A stretch of DNA of 64,000 nucleotides. It comes from Fen-1245 sp963835535 (GTDB lineage Bacteria > Gemmatimonadota > Gemmatimonadetes > Gemmatimonadales > JACORV01). The stretch lies in assembly GCA_963835535.1 (NCBI GenBank), contig CAWIFL010000005.1, positions 868,001-932,000 of the forward strand, read 5' to 3'. This document shows positions 44,366 to 52,392 of the stretch, one piece after another; the stretch's first letter is position 1, and each line of letters begins with the position of its first letter. Below the pieces are notes generated by a model, which did no database searches, was not told where the DNA came from, and worked only from the letters and a program-made list of their open reading frames with translations. Both the position numbers and the translations under genes were made by a program.

Positions 44366-45880
44366 ATGCCTTTGGATGCCCTGGAGCGATACTTCGAGCC
44401 TTTCCGCGCGAACACCGTCGGCTGCGACCAGACGTTCCGCTCCCCCTACGGCGAGCAGCGCATCGTCTACGCCGACTGGACGGCCAGCGGCCGGCTGTAT
44501 CGGCCGATCGAATCCCGTCTGGTCGAGCGGTTCGGTCCCTTCGTGGGCAATACCCATTCGGAGGCCAGCGAGACCGGGACGGCGATGACGCTCGCGTACC
44601 ACGAGGCCCACCGCATCCTCAAGGCGCACGTCAACGCGGGGCCGGACGACCTGATCGTGACGGGCGCCTCGGGCATGACCGGGATGGTGAACAAGTTGCA
44701 GCGTATCCTCGGGCTCAAGGCGCCTGAGGCGTTGCGCCGCTTCGTGCGGCTGCCCGCGGTGGAGCGGCCGGTGGTGTTCGTGACCCACCTGGAGCACCAC
44801 TCAAACCATACGTCGTGGTACGAGACGATCGCCGACGTGGTGGTCGTCCCGCCGGACCCGCAGGGGGTCGTGGACCTGGCGGCGCTCGAGGGGCTGCTCC
44901 ACCAGTACCGCGAGCGGCCGGTCAAGATCGGCGCCTTCTCGGCCTGCTCCAACGTGACCGGCGTCTTCACGCCGTACCACGCGATGGCGGCGCTGATGCA
45001 CCGGGCGGGGGGCGTCGCCTTCGTGGACTGGTCCGCCTGCGCGCCGTATGTCGCGATCGACATGCACCCGCCGGCTTCCGAGGAACGCCTCGACGCCGTG
45101 CTGTTCTCTCCCCACAAGTTCCTGGGTGGCCCGGGCTCGGCCGGCGTGGCGGTGTTCAACCGCGCGCTCTACCGGAACACGGTGCCCGACGACGCGGGCG
45201 GCGGCACCGTGGCGTGGACGAATCCCTGGGGCCAGTACTCGTTCGTGGAGGACATCGAGCTGCGCGAGGACGGAGGCACGCCGGCGTTCCTGCAGACCAT
45301 CAAGGCGGCGCTGGCGGTGCAGCTCAAGGACGAGATGGGTGTGGAGGCCATGGGAAAGCGCGAGACGGCCATCGTCGGCTTCGCGATGGACGCGCTGCGC
45401 GCCATTCCGAAGGTCCACGTCCTGGCTCCCGGCTGCCGGCACCGGCTCGCGATCCTCTCCTTCTACGTCGAGGACCTCCACTACAACCTCGTGGTGCGGC
45501 TCCTCAACGACCGGTTCGGTATTCAGTCGCGGGGCGGGTGCTCGTGCGCGGGCACCTACGGCCACTACCTCCTCCACGTGGATCCCCAGCGCTCCAAGCG
45601 CATCACCGACCGGATCGACAGCGGCGACCTCTCCGAGAAGCCCGGCTGGGTGCGACTGTCCTTCCATCCCACCAGCACGACGGCCGAGGTGGAGCAGTGC
45701 GTGGAGGCGGTGGGGGCTGTCGTCCGCAACGGCGCCGCCTGGGCGCAGGATTACACCTACTCACCCCACACCAACGAGTTCTCCCACAACAGCGGATGGC
45801 GCGAGGCACGCGAACTCGTCACGGCCTGGTTCGCCGCGGGGGATGGGTACGCGATCCGGGGTCCGCAGACCGACCGGTAA
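44366..45880 (+). CDS. PLP-dependent class V aminotransferase, cysteine-desulfurase-like (504 aa)
   Basis: Fold-type I PLP enzyme: IVYADWTASGRLYRPIE, HLEHHSNHTSWYET, FVDWSACAPYVAID and the PLP Lys in FSPHKFLGGPGSAG (about 250). RGGCSCAGTYGHYLL (about 389-403) places cysteines where SufS/CsdA desulfurases carry the persulfide Cys. It heads a region with TusA and two DsrE proteins, so supply of sulfane sulfur from cysteine is plausible. It is longer than SufS (about 410 aa), with a C-terminal tail. GGGAGG at 44360-44365 is six bases before a TTG at 44372, an alternative start. Confidence 0.85.
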   Translation: MPLDALERYFEPFRANTVGCDQTFRSPYGEQRIVYADWTASGRLYRPIESRLVERFGPFVGNTHSEASETGTAMTLAYHEAHRILKAHVNAGPDDLIVTGASGMTGMVNKLQRILGLKAPEALRRFVRLPAVERPVVFVTHLEHHSNHTSWYETIADVVVVPPDPQGVVDLAALEGLLHQYRERPVKIGAFSACSNVTGVFTPYHAMAALMHRAGGVAFVDWSACAPYVAIDMHPPASEERLDAVLFSPHKFLGGPGSAGVAVFNRALYRNTVPDDAGGGTVAWTNPWGQYSFVEDIELREDGGTPAFLQTIKAALAVQLKDEMGVEAMGKRETAIVGFAMDALRAIPKVHVLAPGCRHRLAILSFYVEDLHYNLVVRLLNDRFGIQSRGGCSCAGTYGHYLLHVDPQRSKRITDRIDSGDLSEKPGWVRLSFHPTSTTAEVEQCVEAVGAVVRNGAAWAQDYTYSPHTNEFSHNSGWREARELVTAWFAAGDGYAIRGPQTDR

Positions 45881-45958
45881 CCTGGCCTCGTCCGGTCCGC
45901 TTCTTGCACGTGCGAGTGCTGGAGTGCGCGAGTCACGAGCACCGACCGGAGAGCCCCT

Positions 45959-46432
45959 ATGGCTGCAAGCGCAACGCGGATCGCGATCATCGCCGGCCAC
46001 GGCACCCTCGACGCGGCGTATCCCCCGCTGATCCTGGCGACCTCCGCCGTGGCGATGGACATGGAGGCGGGGATCTTCTTCACCTTCTACGGCCTCGAGA
46101 TCCTGAAGAAGGGGAAGGCGGACCGGCTCCAGGTGGCCCCGATCGCCAACCCCGCCATGCCCGTGCCGATGCCGAACATCCTCGGGATGCTGCCGGGGAT
46201 GACGGCCGCGGCCACGATGATGATGAACGGCTGGATGAAGAAGGCGAACGTCCTGAAGGTGAGCCAGCTGCTCGATCAGGCGCGCGAGACCGGCGTGAAG
46301 CTCATCGCGTGCCAGATGACGATGGACGTGATGGGCATCAAGCGCGAAGACCTCATCGACGGCGTCACCGTCGGCGGCGCCGCCTCCTTCCTCGCCTACG
46401 CCAGCGAGAACGCGATCACGCTGTCCTTCTAG
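45959..46432 (+). CDS. DsrE/DsrF/DrsH-like (DsrE2-type) sulfur-carrier protein (157 aa)
   Basis: IAIIAGHGTLDAAYPPLILA, MEAGIFFTFYGLEILKKG and GVKLIACQMTMDVMGI match the DrsE_2 family. The single Cys in LIACQMTM is the expected sulfur-carrying residue. The hydrophobic MLPGMTAAATMMMNGW segment is typical of DsrE2, which may associate with membranes. It is followed by a strong hairpin at 46445, so it may be transcribed apart from the downstream operon. Confidence 0.88.
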   Translation: MAASATRIAIIAGHGTLDAAYPPLILATSAVAMDMEAGIFFTFYGLEILKKGKADRLQVAPIANPAMPVPMPNILGMLPGMTAAATMMMNGWMKKANVLKVSQLLDQARETGVKLIACQMTMDVMGIKREDLIDGVTVGGAASFLAYASENAITLSF

Positions 46433-46444
46433 GCTCCACACGGT

Positions 46445-46474
46445 GGGCCGGTCGCGGATTCCCGCGGCCGGCCC
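46445..46474 (+). terminator. Hairpin after DsrE2
   Basis: GGGCCGGTCGCGG and CCGCGGCCGGCCC form a 13-bp stem with one G-T pair and loop ATTC. There is no U tract, so it may be a weak or factor-dependent terminator. Confidence 0.55.
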
Positions 46475-46548
46475 GGATGTGCTCTCCGTAGTATCCCGGA
46501 TGCGTTTCCCGATGTGATCGAGCGCCCGTCCGAGGCGCGCGGGCGCGG

Positions 46549-46572
46549 TACACTATTTGCGAAGTTTCGCAA
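46549..46572 (+). promoter_or_regulatory. Promoter and operator of the ArsR-Hdr operon
   Basis: TTGCGAA (46557-46563) and TTCGCAA (46566-46572) are perfect inverted arms separated by GT. They overlap the expected transcription start downstream of a TACACT -10-like box (46549-46554). This is the natural binding site for the ArsR protein encoded next. Confidence 0.65.
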
Positions 46573-46605
46573 GTACGGATGTACGATACCCCGCAGGGAG
46601 GGCCC

Positions 46606-46953
46606 GTGAAGCAGGTCAACATCTTCGAGCTGCACGCCGACGTGTGCCAGACCCTCTCCAACCCGAAGCGGCTGATGATCCTCGCCCTGCTGGGCAAGCG
46701 GGAGCAGAGCGTGGGCGAGTTGGCCGCCGTCCTGGATCTCCCCATGTCGAACGTGAGCCAGCACCTGGCCCTGCTGCGCGGCCAGGGGCTGGTGGTGGCC
46801 CGCAAGGATGCCCAGATGGTGCACTACAGCCTCGCCGACCGCCGGATCGTCCAGGCGTGCACGCTCATCCGGTCGGTGCTGTTGGATCGGATGAAGCGGC
46901 GCGGCGAGGCCGCGAAGCGCATGGACCCCCGGTACGTCGTCTTCGCCGAGTAG
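46606..46953 (+). CDS. ArsR-family repressor with two cysteines (115 aa)
   Basis: A winged-helix ArsR protein: LSNPKRLMILALLGKREQSV, GELAAVLDLPMSNVSQHLAL with the recognition helix, and a VHYSLAD wing. It has just two cysteines, DVCQTLSN near the N-terminus and VQACTLIR in the last helix. Dithiol ArsR proteins (SqrR, BigR, sHdrR) sense sulfane sulfur through a Cys pair, although the positions differ here. GGGAGG before the GTG at 46606 favours that start over the ATG at 46579, which would add nine residues and lies next to the operator without a ribosome site. Confidence 0.85.
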   Translation: MKQVNIFELHADVCQTLSNPKRLMILALLGKREQSVGELAAVLDLPMSNVSQHLALLRGQGLVVARKDAQMVHYSLADRRIVQACTLIRSVLLDRMKRRGEAAKRMDPRYVVFAE

Positions 46954-46992
46954 GCGAAACCGGCCGGGATCACTCGCAGAGGAGATACGACA

Positions 46993-47244
46993 ATGGCCCT
47001 GGATCTTTCGACGCTCACGGCGAGCAAGACGGTGGACGCGCGCGGCACGGCTTGTCCCGGCCCGCTCCTGGAGGCGAAGCGCGCCATCGCCGGCGTGCCG
47101 CTCGGCGGCATCATGGAGGTGCTCTCCTCCGACGCGGGCACCAACGAAGACATCCCCCTCTGGTCGAAAAAGGTCGGCCACGAGTTCCTGGGCTCCGTCG
47201 AGGAAGCCGGCTACTGGCGGCTGTTCGTGAAGCGCGGGAAGTAG
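46993..47244 (+). CDS. tusA: TusA-family sulfur carrier (83 aa)
   Basis: A small alpha-beta TusA protein. DARGTACPGPLLEAKRAI carries the defining CPxP motif with Cys 21, which accepts persulfide sulfur from desulfurases or DsrE proteins. Length is normal. It lies between the ArsR regulator and the MvhD-type subunit, so its likely role is to deliver sulfur to, or take it from, the Hdr-like complex. Confidence 0.92.
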   Translation: MALDLSTLTASKTVDARGTACPGPLLEAKRAIAGVPLGGIMEVLSSDAGTNEDIPLWSKKVGHEFLGSVEEAGYWRLFVKRGK

Positions 47245-47248
47245 GGCG

Positions 47249-47662
47249 ATGACCGCCGCGCCGTCCGCCGCCCTGGTCCGCCCGAAGATCCTGGTCTTCT
47301 CGACGACCACCATCTCGGACCCGGGCATCGACCTGGCCGGCAGCCAGCACATGGACTATTCCGCCGAGGTCAAGGTGATCAGCGTGCCGTGCTCGGGCGG
47401 GATCAGCCCGCACTGGATCGCGCACGCCATCGAGGCGGGCTTCGACGGCGTGTTCATCGCGGCGGACGGCGGCGACTGCGCCTACCTCCCCGACTGCACG
47501 GCCCGGACGGCGCGCATCGCGGAGCGGGCGCAGGGGCTGCTCAAGGAACGCGGCCGGGATCCGCGCCGCGTCAAGATGGCGGCGATCTGCTCGGTCTGCG
47601 CGGAACCCTTCGTCTCGCACATGCGGCAGTTCGGCGAGTCGTTGGGCAAGCTGGCGGGGTGA
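47249..47662 (+). CDS. MvhD-type hydrogenase/heterodisulfide reductase iron-sulfur subunit (137 aa)
   Basis: Resembles the MvhD/FlpD family that relays electrons to HdrA. Cysteines lie in VPCSGGISPHW, DGGDCAYLPDC and ICSVCAEPF, enough for a [2Fe-2S] cluster. In QmoB this domain is fused to HdrA; here it is a separate gene placed 4 bp before the first HdrA. It probably bridges the two HdrA proteins or the membrane subunit. Confidence 0.85.
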   Translation: MTAAPSAALVRPKILVFSTTTISDPGIDLAGSQHMDYSAEVKVISVPCSGGISPHWIAHAIEAGFDGVFIAADGGDCAYLPDCTARTARIAERAQGLLKERGRDPRRVKMAAICSVCAEPFVSHMRQFGESLGKLAG

Positions 47663-47666
47663 GGCG

Positions 47667-50411
47667 ATGGACTGCGATGTCCTGATCGTGGGCGGCGGCA
47701 TCGCCGGCATGGAGAGCGGCCTCACGCTGGGCGACATGGGGTACCGGGTCGCGCTGGTGGAAAAGGAACCGTCGGTGGGCGGGAAGATGATCCTGCTCAG
47801 CAAAGTGTTCCCCACCCTGGACTGCGCCTCGTGCATTTCCACGCCGAAGATGGCCGCGGTGTCCCATCACCCGAACGTGACGGTCTTCACCTACAGCGAG
47901 GTCGAGGGGATCACGCCGCAGGGCGACGGGACGTTCAGCGTCCGGTTGCTCAAGAAGCCGACGTTCGTGGACCTCGCCGCGTGCACCGGGTGCCAGGACT
48001 GCGAGCGCGCGTGCACCGTCGCCATCCCGGACCGCTTCAACGCCGACCTGGTGGCCACACGCGCCGCCCATATCGCGTTCCCCCAGGCCGTTCCGAAGAA
48101 GGCGGTGATCGAGCGCGTGGGCACGTCGCCCTGCACGTTCGCGTGCCCCGCGGGTGTGAAGGCGCACGGCTACGTCTCCCTGGTGCGCAGCGGGAAGTAC
48201 GAGGAGGCGTTCCGGCTGCACATGGAGGACGCCCCGCTGCCGGGCAGCCTCAGCCGCGCCTGCTATGCCCCGTGCGAGGGGCAGTGCACGCGCGAGAAGG
48301 TCGAGGGCAAGGTCGCGATCCGCGGCATCAAGCGGTTCATGGTGGACCGGTACTACGAGCGGCATCCGGAGCCGGAGTACGGGCCCCCCGACGCGAGGAA
48401 CGGCAAACGGGTCGCCGTCGTCGGCTCCGGGCCCGCTGGGCTCTCGGCCGCCTACTTCCTCGCCCGCCGGGGCTACGGCGTCACCGTCTTCGAGGCGGGA
48501 GCGGAGGCGGGCGGCATGCTGCGTCACGGCATCCCGCCGTTCCGGCTGCCGAAGGCGATCGTGGACCGGGACATCAGGAACGTGACGGCACTGGGGGTGG
48601 AGATCCGGACGCTTACCCCGGTGCACTCCCTCGCCTCGCTGAGCGAGCAGGGATTCGACGCGACCTTCCTGGCGCTCGGGACGATGGAGGGGCAGGGCAA
48701 CGACACGCCGGGACGCGAGCTGGATGGCGTGATGGAGTCCATGGACTTGCTCGAGGCCGGCAATGCCGGACGCGGCATCCACCTCGCCGGCAAGCGCGTC
48801 GCCGTGATCGGCGGCGGCAACGTCGCCATCGACTCGGCGCGGATGGCGCTGCGGCTCGGCGCGGCGCAGGTCGCGATCCACTACCGCCGCGGCCGCGCCG
48901 AGATGCCGGCGCACGACTTCGAGGTGCAGTCCGCCCTCGACGAGGGCGTGGAGCTGCACCCGCTGCAGGCCCCGAGCGCCTTTGTGGGCGAAGACGGGAG
49001 ACTGGCTGGCGTCGAGTGGCTCTCGATGCGGCTCGGCGAGCCCGACGCCAGCGGCCGCCGGCGCCCTGTTCCGGTGCCGGGGTCGGAACAGTTCCTCCCG
49101 GCAGAGATCGTGGTCCTCGCGATCGGGCTCTCGCCCAGCACCCGCCCCTTCGCCGGCGAGCTGGCACTGAACCCGAACGGGACGATCAAGACCGACGCCG
49201 AGTCGCTCGTCACCTCGCTGCCGAGCGTCTTCGCGGGCGGCGATGCGGTGAGCGGTCCCTCCATGATCATCGAGGCGATCGCGCAGGGGAAACGCGCCGC
49301 CTTCTACATGGACCGGCGGCTCAGGGGCCTCCCGCTCGAAGGCGTGACCTTCGACGCGCGCCTGCCCGCAGTGGCCGAGGCGGCGGTGCTGGGCCGGTCG
49401 GCGGACGCTCCCGCGGCGCGCCCGCCGGCTGTCCCGCACGAGCTGGACGCCGCGAAGCGCGCCCGCTCGATGGACGAGATCGAGCAGACGATGACCGAGG
49501 AGGAGGCGCGGTACAGCGCGAGTCGTTGCCTCGATTGCGGGATCTGCTCGGAGTGCCACGAGTGCATGGCCGCGTGCCCCGCCGGCGCGATCCGGCTCGA
49601 CATGCGCGAGGAGCGCGAGACCATCGAGGCTCGCTCCGTGCTCGTGGCCACCGGATTCCAGCTGTTCGACGCGAAGCGGAAGCCCGCCTACGGATTCGGG
49701 AAGTTGCCGAACGTCATCACGTCGATGCAGATGGACCGCATCCTCGCCCCCACCCGGCCGTACAACGCCGTGGTGCGCCCGTCCGACGGCAAGGCGCCCG
49801 CCACCATCGGCTACGTCCTGTGCACCGGCTCGCGCGATTGCACCGTGGACAACCGGCTCTGCTCGCGGGTGTGCTGCATGTACTCGATCAAGCAGGCGCA
49901 GCTGCTGATGGGTGCGCTGCCGCTGGCCGACATCACGATCTACTACATCGACATCCGCGCCTTCGGCAAAGGCTACGAGGAGTTCTTCGAGCAGGCGAAG
50001 GGCATGGGCGTACGGTTCGTGAAGGGCAGGGTGGCCAAGATCGAGCCCGCCGGCGGGGGGGACGGCAACGTCACGCTGTACTACGAGGACATCGAGGGTG
50101 GCGGCGGGCTCCAGAAGGCGGAGCACGACCTCGCGGTGCTCTCGGTCGGGCTGTCGGCGAACCCGGAGGCGTTCGGCCTCTTCCCGCCGGGCGCGCTCGA
50201 GGCGGACGCATTCCACTACGTGCGCGAGGTGGACGAGGATCTCGAGCCCGGCAAGACGAGCATCGAGGGGGTGTTCGTCGCGGGGACCGCCTCGGCCATC
50301 CGCGACATCCCCGACACGATCCTGCACGCGGGCGCGGCGGTCGCGCAGGTGGCGTCGTACCTCCAGCGGAAGCGCGCGCCGGCGGCGGCCGCAGCGGGAG
50401 CGGCCCGATGA
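47667..50411 (+). CDS. HdrA-like flavoprotein with an inserted GltD-type NAD(P)H oxidoreductase module (914 aa)
   Basis: The HdrA N-terminus (DVLIVGGGIAGMESGLTLGD) binds FAD, and CASC (about 53) and CTGCQDCERAC (about 106-116) supply Fe-S ligands. From about 150 to 590 a GltD/NfnB-like module intervenes, with its own FAD site (VVGSGPAGLSAAYFLARRGY), NAD(P)H site (VIGGGNVAIDSARMALRLGA) and N-terminal Cys region (CTFACP, CYAPCEGQC). CLDCGICSECHECMAACP (about 620) is a ferredoxin-type cluster site. The HdrA C-terminus follows (CTGSRDCTVDNRLCSRVCC). It could couple NAD(P)H to the Hdr electron chain. Confidence 0.88.
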   Translation: MDCDVLIVGGGIAGMESGLTLGDMGYRVALVEKEPSVGGKMILLSKVFPTLDCASCISTPKMAAVSHHPNVTVFTYSEVEGITPQGDGTFSVRLLKKPTFVDLAACTGCQDCERACTVAIPDRFNADLVATRAAHIAFPQAVPKKAVIERVGTSPCTFACPAGVKAHGYVSLVRSGKYEEAFRLHMEDAPLPGSLSRACYAPCEGQCTREKVEGKVAIRGIKRFMVDRYYERHPEPEYGPPDARNGKRVAVVGSGPAGLSAAYFLARRGYGVTVFEAGAEAGGMLRHGIPPFRLPKAIVDRDIRNVTALGVEIRTLTPVHSLASLSEQGFDATFLALGTMEGQGNDTPGRELDGVMESMDLLEAGNAGRGIHLAGKRVAVIGGGNVAIDSARMALRLGAAQVAIHYRRGRAEMPAHDFEVQSALDEGVELHPLQAPSAFVGEDGRLAGVEWLSMRLGEPDASGRRRPVPVPGSEQFLPAEIVVLAIGLSPSTRPFAGELALNPNGTIKTDAESLVTSLPSVFAGGDAVSGPSMIIEAIAQGKRAAFYMDRRLRGLPLEGVTFDARLPAVAEAAVLGRSADAPAARPPAVPHELDAAKRARSMDEIEQTMTEEEARYSASRCLDCGICSECHECMAACPAGAIRLDMREERETIEARSVLVATGFQLFDAKRKPAYGFGKLPNVITSMQMDRILAPTRPYNAVVRPSDGKAPATIGYVLCTGSRDCTVDNRLCSRVCCMYSIKQAQLLMGALPLADITIYYIDIRAFGKGYEEFFEQAKGMGVRFVKGRVAKIEPAGGGDGNVTLYYEDIEGGGGLQKAEHDLAVLSVGLSANPEAFGLFPPGALEADAFHYVREVDEDLEPGKTSIEGVFVAGTASAIRDIPDTILHAGAAVAQVASYLQRKRAPAAAAAGAAR

Positions 50412-52141
50412 GCGCCAAGAGGATCGGGGCGTTCGTCTGCCACTGCGGCGGCAACATCTCCGACTACGTGGACGTGGAGCGGGTGCGCGCGGCGGCTGAG
50501 CGGGAGCCGGGAGTCGCCGTCGCGAAGTGCTTCCTGTTCGCGTGCTCCGACGCGGCGCAGCAGGAGATGGCGCAGCTCGTCCGGGACGAGCAGCTCGACG
50601 GCATCGTCATCGCGTCGTGCTCCCCCAAGCTGCACCTGACGACGTTCCGTGCGATGGCGGAGCGCGCCGGCCTCAACCCCTACATGTACACCCAGTGCAA
50701 CGTGCGGGAGCAGTGTTCCTGGGCGCACCGCCACGCCCGGGAGCCCGCGACCGCGAAGGCGACCGACCTGGTGCGGGCGGGGATCGCGAAGACCCGGCTC
50801 GGCGAGCCACTGACGCCGCTCCGGGTCGACACGACCCAGGCCGCGCTGGTGATCGGGGCGGGCGTGGCGGGGATGCGCGCGGCGCTGGCGCTCTCCGACA
50901 TGGGCATCGCCGTGTACCTGGTGGAGCGCGCGAACGAGCCGGGCGGTCGTGTGCCGGCGTGGGGCAAGCTGTTCCCCAACGACCGCGACGGCGCGCAGAT
51001 CGTGCACGGTTTGCTCGAGGCGGTCCGGGGGCGGGAGAACATCACCCTCTTCACCGGCGCCGAGGTGGTCGAGAAGAGCGGCACCGTCGGCGCCTTCGCG
51101 GTCAGGGTGCGCCTCGGCGGCGATGAGCAGATCGCGCTGCAGGTCGGGGCCATCGTGGTGGCCACCGGTTTCGACCCGTATGCGCCGGGCGCGGGCGAGT
51201 TCGGCTACGGGCTGCCCGGGGTCGTCACGCTCCCCGAGTTCCGGGAGCTGCTGGCCGGGTCGCCGGGGCCGCTGCTGCGCGAGGGCCGACCGGTCAGGAC
51301 GATCGCCTACGTGTACTGCGTGGGCAGCCGCCAGGCCGAGACCGGGACGTGCACGCACCCCAACCACTACTGCTCGCGCTTCTGCTGCAACGCGGCGGTG
51401 CACACGGCCCTGCTGGCCCAGGCGGCGGACGCTTCGGTCAACCAGTACCACCTGTACCGCGACATGCGGACCTACGGGAAGAACGAGCTGCTGTTCGAGG
51501 ACGCGGGCCGGAACGGTTCCGTCTTCGTCCGCTGGTCGGACGATGCGCCGCCCGTGGTGGAACGGTCGGGCGACGGTCTGACGGTGCGAGTCAAGGACAG
51601 CCTGCTGGCCGGCGAAGAGATCACGATCCCGGCGGACCTGGTCGTCCTGGTGACCGGGATGGTGCCGCGGGAGAACGCGGGCCTCGTGAAGACGCTGAAG
51701 CTGCCGCTCGATGCCGGCGGGTTCTTCAACGAGATCCATCCGAAGCTGCGGCCGGTGGAAACGCTGATCGACGGCGTCTTCATCGCCGGGACGGCGCAGG
51801 GCCCGAAGACGCTCGCCGAGAGCGTGACCTCCGCGATGGCGGCGGTCTCGAAGGGCGCGGCGCTGCTGCTCAAAGGCTACGTGGACCTGCCGCCCACGGT
51901 GGCCCGGGTGGACACCGAGCGGTGCGTCTGGTGCGGCGAGTGCGCGGCGGCGTGCCCCTACGATGGAGCGGTGATGAAGGCGAGGGTCGGGGAGAAGGAG
52001 GTCGCCGCCATCGAGGCGTCGCTCTGCAAGGGGTGCGGCGGCTGCGTCCCTGCCTGCGCGAGCCAGGCGATCGACCTCGAAGGCTGCACCACCGCGCAGG
52101 TGACCGCGATGATCGACGCCCTCGTGATGGAGGCGGCGTGA
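50408..52141 (+). CDS. HdrA/QmoB-like flavoprotein with two C-terminal ferredoxin clusters (577 aa)
   Basis: The N-terminal GAFVCHCGGNISDYVDV is the HdrA N-domain Cys motif. ASCSPKLHLTTFRAMAERAG and NVREQCSWAH follow. The FAD site GAGVAGMRAALALSDMG is at about 149. YCVGSRQAETGTC and HYCSRFCCNAAVHTALLA match the HdrA C-domain. CVWCGECAAACPYDGAV and CKGCGGCVPACASQAIDL bind two [4Fe-4S] clusters. It lacks the MvhD domain of QmoB, which is encoded separately at 47249. ATGA overlap with the preceding gene and GTGA overlap with the next indicate one transcript. Confidence 0.9.
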   Translation: MSAKRIGAFVCHCGGNISDYVDVERVRAAAEREPGVAVAKCFLFACSDAAQQEMAQLVRDEQLDGIVIASCSPKLHLTTFRAMAERAGLNPYMYTQCNVREQCSWAHRHAREPATAKATDLVRAGIAKTRLGEPLTPLRVDTTQAALVIGAGVAGMRAALALSDMGIAVYLVERANEPGGRVPAWGKLFPNDRDGAQIVHGLLEAVRGRENITLFTGAEVVEKSGTVGAFAVRVRLGGDEQIALQVGAIVVATGFDPYAPGAGEFGYGLPGVVTLPEFRELLAGSPGPLLREGRPVRTIAYVYCVGSRQAETGTCTHPNHYCSRFCCNAAVHTALLAQAADASVNQYHLYRDMRTYGKNELLFEDAGRNGSVFVRWSDDAPPVVERSGDGLTVRVKDSLLAGEEITIPADLVVLVTGMVPRENAGLVKTLKLPLDAGGFFNEIHPKLRPVETLIDGVFIAGTAQGPKTLAESVTSAMAAVSKGAALLLKGYVDLPPTVARVDTERCVWCGECAAACPYDGAVMKARVGEKEVAAIEASLCKGCGGCVPACASQAIDLEGCTTAQVTAMIDALVMEAA

Positions 52142-52389
52142 CGGCGGGCCCGATGCCTCGTGGATTCGCGGACGTGATGCGCGATGAGATGGTGATGCGG
52201 CCAAGGATCGCCGCCGTGCTGCGCGAGGGTCCGAAGACGATCCCGGAGATCGCCGAAGCGCTGGCGGCTCCGGCACGCGACGTCACGCTCTGGGTGATGG
52301 CGCTGCGGCGCTACGGCGCGCTGGAAGAACTGCCCAAGCCGAAGGCCGACGACTACTACCAGTACCGGCTCGCGGGGGAAGGGGCGTAG
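52138..52389 (+). CDS. Small winged-helix-like protein inside the Hdr operon (83 aa)
   Basis: The sequence RPRIAAVLREGPKTIPEIAE, then ALAAPARDVTLWVMALRRYG and DDYYQYRL, reads as a three-helix winged HTH. GTG 52138 overlaps the HdrA stop as GTGA. No DNA-binding positive patch is obvious in the wing, and being locked between electron-transfer subunits it may be a structural or assembly factor rather than a regulator. The fold is inferred from pattern only. Confidence 0.75.
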   Translation: MTAGPMPRGFADVMRDEMVMRPRIAAVLREGPKTIPEIAEALAAPARDVTLWVMALRRYGALEELPKPKADDYYQYRLAGEGA

Positions 52390-52392
52390 CGC

